Part shown: positions 1 to 5,932 of the stretch, piece after piece
Position numbering within the stretch: the stretch's first letter is position 1
Layout of the letters: each line of letters starts with the position of its first letter
Assembly (NCBI GenBank): GCA_011390535.1
Contig: JAABSF010000080.1
Location: 1-9,271, forward strand
Reading direction: 5' to 3'
Length of the DNA: 9,271 nt
Source: Deltaproteobacteria bacterium
GTDB lineage: Bacteria > Myxococcota_A > Polyangia > HGW-17 > SLPX01
Notes under the pieces: model-generated
Told to the model about the DNA's origin: nothing
Databases searched by the model: none
What the model saw: the letters and a program-made list of their open reading frames with translations, nothing else
Program-made: the position numbers and the translations under genes

Positions 1-705
1 AACTTGGGCCACGAGCCCACATCCGGGAAAAGATACGAAAGCGCTTTTTCCTGAAGTCCCTTCGCACGCGGCCACAGGTGGCGGCCACTGTTCTCCCGGG
101 ACCATAATCAACTCAGCGGGGCGTGCCAAAATCCTTCCGGAATCGGTCATAAAAGGCACAGTCCTCACCAACTCCCTCTCTTGGGTATCGCCGGCGATCT
201 CCGCCCCGGTGAGCTCAAGTAACCCGGCTGTATCCACCACGCCGGCGTCACAGCTTCCTCCGTTTAAAGTCACCGCTGCGCAGCCGTCGGATGATACCGC
301 AACCGCAGTAGGTGCAGAACCTACCGGAACAAAAGAAAAGCCGGGCTGTTGATGCGAGACATCAAGGAGCCTCTTTTGTGTGATATTAACCAAACCAAGC
401 TCGCCGCGAGCCGAGTTCAGTACCAACCCTAAAAGAGTTCTCTCGGAGAGCGTCTCTTCGCACTCTTCATCCGTGCCCTCACACCACATCCAAGACACAT
501 CGCACAAATCAGCACCCAAAGGGGACAGCTCATTTTCCCCCGACGCCACAGGACCTGCGCAGAAAAACGCTATGTCTGTGGGTCGTTCAAAATTCTTTTG
601 AGGGGTATCCAGTTGTGTCTCGTCACAGCCCGTCGCAACACACCAAACAAAGAGTGCTGAAACCAAGTACTTTCCTATGACTCCACCAAGCTTTGACGGC
701 ATCAT
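1..705 (-). CDS. Putative beta-propeller-like lipoprotein, C-terminus missing (runs off window edge)
   Basis: The frame starts with ATG ATG at 705 and stays open for 235 codons to base 1, so only the N-terminal part is present. Residues 13-26 form a hydrophobic segment ending in VATGC, a plausible lipobox with Cys27 as the lipidated residue, so envelope anchoring is inferred. After it come weak propeller-blade-like stretches: RPTDIAFF (41-48), a 'GELGLVNITQKRLLDV' strand pair (101-116) and VPVGSAPTAVAVSSDG (126-141), which resembles YVTN/NHL-type blades. Cysteines are scattered (49, 68, 75, 82, 142, 152, 214, 229) and do not form the repeated module of the upstream lipoprotein. The start overlaps the stop of the preceding gene by four bases (ATGA), with a GGAGAAGG Shine-Dalgarno at 716-723, which points to translational coupling. 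No specific function is recognised. The family call is moderate; the reading frame is well supported by its uninterrupted length, its lipoprotein signal and its overlap. Confidence 0.75.
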   Translation of the reverse strand, partial: MMPSKLGGVIGKYLVSALFVWCVATGCDETQLDTPQKNFERPTDIAFFCAGPVASGENELSPLGADLCDVSWMWCEGTDEECEETLSERTLLGLVLNSARGELGLVNITQKRLLDVSHQQPGFSFVPVGSAPTAVAVSSDGCAAVTLNGGSCDAGVVDTAGLLELTGAEIAGDTQERELVRTVPFMTDSGRILARPAELIMVPGEQWPPPVAACEGTSGKSAFVSFPGCGLVAQV

Positions 706-2747
706 TGTTTCACCGCCTTCTCCGGTCGGCCCAGACGCCCAATTATACTGTTCCATGTAGGGCTCTGTGGATCGAGATCAATCACCACGATGGTGTTCTC
801 GGCAAACAGACTAATAAACCCTAAAGAACGCAATGATTCAGGAACCCAGGGGTCATCCGGTGTAAAAACCATATCGTGAGGGCCGCTTCCCACCGGGATA
901 ACAGCTATCAAATCACCTGCAACAGGATCCAGGGCATAGACTTGCCCTGTGGCCCAACAAACAGCATAGGCGGTCAACCTGCCGTCTTGGGCTCTGTGCA
1001 GCTTTATGTTCGATGGTTGCAGACACAAATCAATTGCATTTATGATTTCATTTCGAGGATTTCCCTCTTTCACGCTGATATCCATCACCACCAAAGCAGC
1101 AGGCAATCTGGAGAGCGCGTATAGTCGTTCCTCCACGGGATCCACGGCCAGGCCCCGAACATCACCGGCGGTCAACTGCTCTATGGGGCCGTGAGGCACC
1201 GATAAATAAACCCCATCGGAATACACCAGCAGCGGGTCATTATTATTCAGCTCACGTGGTGAGGTGTAACACATAGCACCTGCTATGCCGTCGCCACCTT
1301 TACATGAATGGTACCAATCTCGACCTTCTCCCAAAACAGGCTTACAGAGTTGATCTCCCGGACACCCGTCATCAGAAGAACACATGGCACAGCGCCCCTG
1401 GTGACACAAGCCGCTTTCACACTGCGCGTGCTCATTGCAAACTCGACCCAGCACACGTTCGCCGCCTATACAAACAAAAAAGCCCTCCCCTCCTTCCATA
1501 CATACCTGCTCTCCCAAGCAATCTTCATCCCCCTCACACAGCGCACACAAACCATTGTTGCAGAAGCCCGAACCACACTCTGCACCCTCGTCACATGCAT
1601 CACCCAGAGCCTCTTCGCCTCCCCTACATAGAAAGAAACCTTCGCCGGAATCAAAAACACACTCTTGTGCTCCAGGACAGTCACTGTTAGACGAGCACAT
1701 CGAGCAAACCTCTTCATTACAAAAACCGGTGGAGCACTCCTCGGCTTTAACTGAAGCTCCGTGCTGCTTGAACACCAACATCTCAGGCGCCACTCTATTT
1801 GATACGATAATCTCGCCCTCGGGATTGCCTCGTCTCAATGGAGCGACTCCGAACCCGCCTCGTCGACCGTCCAAACCAGAGGAGAGATACTCCGCCGTCA
1901 CCTGTTTTAAAACCGGGATATCGTCATCACTCAAATCAAAAAGACTCAATGCTCCATTATTGAGATGTGTCATATAGAGCAACCGCAGTGACCGCTCCAA
2001 ATGAATGCCATACGGTTCCGCAGGAAGATCCGCCTCAATATAAGGAGCTTCATCCGGTGTTTTTGAAATTACGTGGTCAGCGTGACAGTCCGGTATCTTC
2101 TCACCTACATCCAGGCAACTCCTGCCACAGCTAAGACATTTTATTGGAGAGTCTCCATCGGGTCCGTCATAAATGACGTCAATGTAAGTGAGCGAAGGGT
2201 CGCCTCTCACAGGAACATATATCCTCTGCCGGCCGAACCCATCCGGCTCCGACTCCGGGACCCAGGCCGGTCGGGAGAGCACCTCCATCGCGCCGGGGAA
2301 ATTTCCTACCCGGAGCGTAGCTTTACTGATGATCACACCCGACTCCTCACACTCGAGAATATTCGGATCTTGAACATCCCAGTTACACCCCGGTCCGCCT
2401 CCCGACTCAAGACGGCGTGCTACAGCATCTAAATCGATAACATTGATTGTGCCGCCGTTGTATTTCAAGTCGGCGTTTCCGTTTGAAACGAACAAATAAC
2501 GAGTATCTTCCGTCAACCCCAAACCCGTTGGAAAGAAAAACTCATCGCGAGGCGGATCTATACCCGGACGATCGACTCCCCGCAGCCCGTCCAGATCGTT
2601 TTGGCACCCAGTCATGATTAAACAGACCGAAACCGCAAACCCGGCACAAACTAAAACCAACGGGAAAACATGTGAAACAAATGAACTCAAGAGTGAGCCC
2701 AAAGAGTTCCAATTGGATGCACCAAATGTCCTGGAAAAAAATTTCAC
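702..2747 (-). CDS. Large putative lipoprotein: beta-propeller-like halves flanking a triplicated cysteine-rich module
   Basis: The 681-residue product has a long N-terminal region whose hydrophobic core (about 28-47) ends in IMTGC, a lipobox-like site with Cys48 as the likely lipidated residue. Residues 70-330 and 505-675 contain blade-like patterns such as FFPTGLGLTEDTRYLFVSNG, PYGIHLERSLRLLYMTH, RGLAVDPVEERLYALSR and GPHDMVFTPDD, typical of YVTN/NHL-type propellers. Between them, residues 338-493 hold three tandem 52-53-residue modules of eight cysteines each. A further cluster, C204, C207, C211 and C221, sits in the first half. Cys-rich modules of this style recall Dickkopf-like domains annotated in Myxococcota proteins; that is resemblance only. 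The start is GTG at 2747: the ATG at 2758 reaches a stop after four codons. AGGA at 2758-2761 lies 10 nt upstream. The gene begins 12 nt after ppdK and overlaps the next lipoprotein gene by ATGA. An envelope location is inferred and the function is unknown. A later TTG start, giving a shorter signal peptide, is possible. Confidence 0.85.
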   Translation of the reverse strand: MKFFSRTFGASNWNSLGSLLSSFVSHVFPLVLVCAGFAVSVCLIMTGCQNDLDGLRGVDRPGIDPPRDEFFFPTGLGLTEDTRYLFVSNGNADLKYNGGTINVIDLDAVARRLESGGGPGCNWDVQDPNILECEESGVIISKATLRVGNFPGAMEVLSRPAWVPESEPDGFGRQRIYVPVRGDPSLTYIDVIYDGPDGDSPIKCLSCGRSCLDVGEKIPDCHADHVISKTPDEAPYIEADLPAEPYGIHLERSLRLLYMTHLNNGALSLFDLSDDDIPVLKQVTAEYLSSGLDGRRGGFGVAPLRRGNPEGEIIVSNRVAPEMLVFKQHGASVKAEECSTGFCNEEVCSMCSSNSDCPGAQECVFDSGEGFFLCRGGEEALGDACDEGAECGSGFCNNGLCALCEGDEDCLGEQVCMEGGEGFFVCIGGERVLGRVCNEHAQCESGLCHQGRCAMCSSDDGCPGDQLCKPVLGEGRDWYHSCKGGDGIAGAMCYTSPRELNNNDPLLVYSDGVYLSVPHGPIEQLTAGDVRGLAVDPVEERLYALSRLPAALVVMDISVKEGNPRNEIINAIDLCLQPSNIKLHRAQDGRLTAYAVCWATGQVYALDPVAGDLIAVIPVGSGPHDMVFTPDDPWVPESLRSLGFISLFAENTIVVIDLDPQSPTWNSIIGRLGRPEKAVKQ
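716..723 (-). promoter_or_regulatory. Ribosome binding site of the downstream lipoprotein gene
   Basis: GGAGAAGG on the minus strand lies inside the last codons of the preceding gene, with 10 nt between the AAGG and the ATG at 705. It supports 705 as the start and a coupled arrangement with the upstream lipoprotein. Confidence 0.5.
1266..1736 (-). repeat. Three tandem eight-cysteine modules (52-53 residues each) inside the lipoprotein gene
   Basis: Unit 1 has cysteines at residues 338, 343, 348, 351, 357, 363, 374 and 385. Unit 2 has them at 391, 396, 401, 404, 410, 416, 426 and 437. Unit 3 has them at 443, 448, 453, 456, 462, 468, 482 and 493. The first six spacings (5, 5, 3, 6, 6) are identical in all three. 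Units 1 and 2 share the phrase GEGFF before the seventh Cys and GGE..LG after it; unit 3 is more divergent and longer in that loop. The pattern indicates small disulfide-bonded domains that arose by internal duplication. Confidence 0.9.
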
Positions 2748-2757
2748 GGGCTTATCA

Positions 2758-2761
2758 TCCT
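2758..2761 (-). promoter_or_regulatory. Probable ribosome binding site for the GTG-started lipoprotein
   Basis: AGGA overlaps the ppdK stop codon and is followed by a 10-nt spacer to GTG at 2747. It is the only Shine-Dalgarno-like sequence in the 12-nt gap and decides the GTG start, although it is weak. Confidence 0.4.
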
Positions 2762-5480
2762 AATTGCTCATCCCTCTCTTCTCTTTTAAAGCGGCGATAG
2801 CAGCCGCTAAACGAGCGATGGGGACTCTGAAAGGGCTGCAGCTTACGTAGTTCAGCCCAGTCTTATGACAGAATTCAACCGAACTCGGTTCGCCTCCATG
2901 CTCACCACAAATCCCGACTTTCAAGCTCTCATTGCCCGATCTCCCCTTCTCCACACCCATTTTTACCAACTGCCCCAGGCCATCCTGGTCGATGGCGACG
3001 AAAGGATCCTTGGCAAAAATCTGAGTATCAACATAATGGGGGAGGAATCTCCCGGAATCATCTCTACTCAAGCCGAAAGTCGTTTGGGTGAGATCGTTTG
3101 TTCCGAAAGAGAAAAAGTCGGCAAATTGGGCTACCTTGTCGGCCACAAGACAAGCTCTTGGTAATTCAATCATGGTGCCGATTAGGTAATCCAACTCAAC
3201 GCCTTGCTCTTTTAATACATCTTTTGCAACCCGCTCCACCACTTCACGTTGATGACGAAGCTCATTTTCGTGACTCACAAACGGGATCATGATCTCGGGA
3301 TGCACTTCTTTACCGGCCTTCTTTAATTCACAGGCCGCCTCCAGAATGGCTCGCGCCTGCATCTCCAAAATCTCCGGGTAACTAATGGCAAGCCTGCAGC
3401 CCCTGTGCCCCAGCATTGGGTTGGCCTCTTTCAAGCTCTCCAGTGTTTGCTTTATCTTTTCCGATGAAACACCCATGTCTTTTGCCAAAGATTCAATCTC
3501 ATGGTGTTCATGAGGCAAGAACTCATGTAGGGGAGGATCCAAGGTACGCACCGTAACGGGCCGGCCTCCCATCGCCTCGAAGATACCGCTGAAATCCTCG
3601 CGCTGCATGGGCAGAAGCTTGTCCAATGCCTTTCGCCGGGACTCTTCGGTCTCAGACAGGATCATCTGACGCACATATCTGATTCGATCACCGGAGAAGA
3701 ACATATGTTCGGTGCGGCACAGCCCGATGCCTTCAGCACCGAACTTCACCGCTTGGGCTGACTGATCCGGCTGGTCGGCGTTTGTTCGCACACCCATTTT
3801 GCGGTGTTCATCCGCCCACGTCATGATCTTGTCGTAGGTCTTGAACACGTCGGAGTCGTCCGCCTTTAAAGAGCCCTCTAAAATAACCTGCAACACCTCC
3901 GAGGGCCTGGTAAGGATTTTCCCTTTGTAGACATGACCCGTTGTACCTGAAATGGAGATCCACTCTCCTTCTTTAACTTCCTCGCCTCGGGCCGTAAACT
4001 GCTTGCGCCCATAATCAATGCTCAGCTCCCCGCAACCGGCAACACAAACTTTACCCATCTGGCGAGCGACCAGCGCTGCGTGAGAGGTCATCCCACCCAG
4101 AGCCGTTAGGATACCGTCCGAGACCGACATACCCTGGATGTCTTCAGGAGACGTCTCAATACGAACAAGAATGACCTGTTCACCTGCGGCGGCATATTCT
4201 TTGGCCTGCTCAGCAGAGAAGGCCACCTTTCCGGAGGCCGCGCCCGGGCCTGCGTTCAGCCCCTTTGCGAGCATTTTAGCATCTTTCAACGCTGCTTGAT
4301 CAAAAACAGGCCTGAGGTATTGGTTGAGCTGATCCGGCTCAACCCTCAACAGAGCCTCTTCTTCATCGATCAACCCCTCTGTAACTAGATCCGCAGCGAT
4401 CTTGAAGGCAGCAAAACCGGTTCGTTTTCCAGTCCGGGTCTGCAAAAGATAGAGCTTCCCATCTTGTATGGTAAACTCCAGATCCTGCATATCTCTATAG
4501 TGCTTTTCCAATTTGCGCTGGATCTCATCAAGCTCTTTGAAACACTCAGGGAATAGCTCCTCCATTGTTGGAGGGTCGCCCTCTTCACGATCAGCCTTAC
4601 GGAACTTCGAAGGGGTCCTGATCCCCGCCACAACGTCCTCACCTTGTGCATTCACCAAAAACTCACCATAGAAGAGATGTTCACCGGTGGCGGGATCCCG
4701 CGTGAAAGCCACACCAGTACCTGAATTCTCCCCCATGTTCCCGAAGACCATAGTCTGTACGTTTACAGCGGTTCCCCATTCACCGGGGATATCATTCAGC
4801 TTGCGGTAAACAATGGCCCGCTCGTTATTCCATGAACCGAACACCGCGCTCACTGCGCCCCAAAGCTGCTCTTGGGGTGTAGTTGGAAATGGCTTACCTG
4901 CCTTTTCTTTGACCACTTTCATATAGCTTTCGCACAGCTCTTCAAGGGCATCTCCGTCCAGCTCTGCGTCGATCTTCGCCCCCTTCTCCTTTTTCTTGGC
5001 GGCGAGCTTCTCTTCAAAAGCTGAATGAGGGACCCCCATAACTACGTCACCGTACATTTGGATGAGGCGCCTAAAGCTATCGAACGCAAACCTTTTGTTA
5101 TCGATCTGCTTGCCCCATTCACGTGCGATATCAAAGTTGAGCCCTAGATTGAGAATTGTGTCCATCATCCCGGGCATAGAGACACGGGCACCTGAACGAA
5201 CTGAAACCAAAAGAGGATTTTTGGGATCCCCGATCTTCGCATCCATCTGTTTTTCAAGGCTCGCCATGGCGGCATCGACTTCTTCTTTCAGCCCTTCGGG
5301 GTATTCCTTGCCATGCTCCACGTAATAGGTGCAAACGTCAGTGGTAATTGTAAACCCTGGAGGAACCGGAACTCCCAATCGTGACATCTCCGCCAAATTG
5401 GCACCCTTTCCACCCAGCAAATTCTTCTGGTCTGCTTTGCCGTCAGTTACTTCCGGTCCGAATTGATATACATATTTCAT
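2760..5480 (-). CDS. ppdK: Pyruvate, phosphate dikinase (PPDK)
   Basis: PPDK interconverts pyruvate + ATP + phosphate and phosphoenolpyruvate + AMP + diphosphate in the cytoplasm. The 906-residue protein is complete, slightly longer than the usual ~875-880. The N-terminal ATP-grasp-type nucleotide-binding domain (about 1-350) has KGANLAEM near residue 25, VRSGARVSMPGMMDTILNLG (94-113) and QTRTGKRT near 347. The phosphohistidine domain carries GGMTSHAALVAR with catalytic His467, next to Thr465, the position modified by PPDK regulatory protein in other species. The C-terminal TIM-barrel PEP/pyruvate domain (about 550-900) shows GLCRTEHMF (Arg589), RTLDPPLHEFLPH (Arg645), IELPRA (Glu772), SFGTNDLTQTT (Asn795, Asp796) and GICGEHGG (Cys858, the expected proton donor). 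All expected active-site residues are present, so it should be functional. ATG at 5480 has a strong Shine-Dalgarno. It lies 44 nt after the small membrane gene and 12 nt before the lipoprotein gene. No regulatory-protein gene is visible here. Confidence 0.98.
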   Translation of the reverse strand: MKYVYQFGPEVTDGKADQKNLLGGKGANLAEMSRLGVPVPPGFTITTDVCTYYVEHGKEYPEGLKEEVDAAMASLEKQMDAKIGDPKNPLLVSVRSGARVSMPGMMDTILNLGLNFDIAREWGKQIDNKRFAFDSFRRLIQMYGDVVMGVPHSAFEEKLAAKKKEKGAKIDAELDGDALEELCESYMKVVKEKAGKPFPTTPQEQLWGAVSAVFGSWNNERAIVYRKLNDIPGEWGTAVNVQTMVFGNMGENSGTGVAFTRDPATGEHLFYGEFLVNAQGEDVVAGIRTPSKFRKADREEGDPPTMEELFPECFKELDEIQRKLEKHYRDMQDLEFTIQDGKLYLLQTRTGKRTGFAAFKIAADLVTEGLIDEEEALLRVEPDQLNQYLRPVFDQAALKDAKMLAKGLNAGPGAASGKVAFSAEQAKEYAAAGEQVILVRIETSPEDIQGMSVSDGILTALGGMTSHAALVARQMGKVCVAGCGELSIDYGRKQFTARGEEVKEGEWISISGTTGHVYKGKILTRPSEVLQVILEGSLKADDSDVFKTYDKIMTWADEHRKMGVRTNADQPDQSAQAVKFGAEGIGLCRTEHMFFSGDRIRYVRQMILSETEESRRKALDKLLPMQREDFSGIFEAMGGRPVTVRTLDPPLHEFLPHEHHEIESLAKDMGVSSEKIKQTLESLKEANPMLGHRGCRLAISYPEILEMQARAILEAACELKKAGKEVHPEIMIPFVSHENELRHQREVVERVAKDVLKEQGVELDYLIGTMIELPRACLVADKVAQFADFFSFGTNDLTQTTFGLSRDDSGRFLPHYVDTQIFAKDPFVAIDQDGLGQLVKMGVEKGRSGNESLKVGICGEHGGEPSSVEFCHKTGLNYVSCSPFRVPIARLAAAIAALKEKRGMSN

Positions 5481-5484
5481 CTTA

Positions 5485-5494
5485 CCTCTCCTCC
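5485..5494 (-). promoter_or_regulatory. Strong ribosome binding site of ppdK
   Basis: GGAGGAGAGG on the minus strand precedes the ppdK ATG with a 4-nt gap after its last base; the inner GGAGG is 9 nt from the ATG. It is the best Shine-Dalgarno in the window, consistent with high translation of ppdK, and fixes its start. Confidence 0.75.
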
Positions 5495-5524
5495 AAACGG
5501 TTCTTCACAGTTAACGATTCATTT

Positions 5525-5860
5525 TCATTCTCTTACCATCCAACGGGATGCTTTTACAAGAGCACATGCAAAAACAAAGCTCCAAAAGGAACCAAAAAAC
5601 CACAGAGCCCATTTGCCGTTGGGGCCGAACCCTTCTCGGTAATTCTCCGGGTCCGCCAACCAAAACTCATTGGTCCAGACCTGTAAAGACAGGTCACCGG
5701 CGTCCTTTAAGATAAGCATCAACCGGGTCCCTTTGTAACCGAGCCAAATAGACACGGCAAGGAGCCCGATACCCAAAACGAAAAGCATTACTCTCACGAG
5801 AACTATCCATACTCTGCAATGGGGTGATAAGCAAAGAGAAATTCGATTTCCCGGTGACAC
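5525..5860 (-). CDS. Small membrane protein of unknown function
   Basis: This is a 111-residue product, or about 90 residues from a later start. It has two strongly hydrophobic segments, residues about 17-42 (ending in SIWLGYKG) and about 83-102 (WALWFFGSFWSFVFACALV), separated by a roughly 40-residue, tryptophan-containing hydrophilic loop with NEFWLADPENYREGFGP. That predicts a two-pass inner-membrane protein. The longest frame begins with GTG at 5860 just after an in-frame TAG and lacks a convincing Shine-Dalgarno. In-frame alternatives are GTG at 5797 (GGA 8 nt upstream) and ATG at 5788; these place the first helix near the N-terminus, which may be more natural. No family is recognised. 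It lies between glyQS and ppdK on the same strand, 44 nt from ppdK, so co-transcription with ppdK is likely. Coding is supported by membrane-protein composition and operon position rather than by homology. Confidence 0.6.
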   Translation of the reverse strand: MSPGNRISLCLSPHCRVWIVLVRVMLFVLGIGLLAVSIWLGYKGTRLMLILKDAGDLSLQVWTNEFWLADPENYREGFGPNGKWALWFFGSFWSFVFACALVKASRWMVRE

Positions 5861-5863
5861 CGG
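5851..5863. repeat. Short perfect inverted repeat at the putative start of the small membrane gene
   Basis: CCGGTGACACCGG is a 6-bp perfect inverted repeat around one central base. It covers the GTG at 5860, which would hide that start in RNA or could form a protein-binding site. It has no following T-tract, so it does not look like a terminator. It may be chance. Confidence 0.3.
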
Positions 5864-5875
5864 CCACTAATCATT

Positions 5876-5900
5876 AAAAAGCTATTACATGGCTTCCATG
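5876..5900 (-). terminator. Weak hairpin plus T-run after glyQS (doubtful terminator)
   Basis: On the minus strand, 33 nt after the glyQS stop, CATGG-AAG-CCATG forms a 5-bp stem, followed after 7 nt by TTTTT. The stem is short and the T-run distant, so efficient termination is doubtful. Partial attenuation between glyQS and the downstream genes is possible. Confidence 0.2.
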
Positions 5901-5932
5901 ACTCGATCCCGATAATGACACCATCTCACCGC

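Noticed and set aside
380..601. 73-codon plus-strand open frame
   Set aside because: It is antisense to the truncated lipoprotein gene, whose minus-strand frame is open throughout and has a signal peptide and coupled start.
1435..1977. 180-codon plus-strand open frame
   Set aside because: It is antisense to the cysteine-rich lipoprotein; its Pro/Ser/His-rich composition is the mirror of Cys/Gly codons, and it has no family features.
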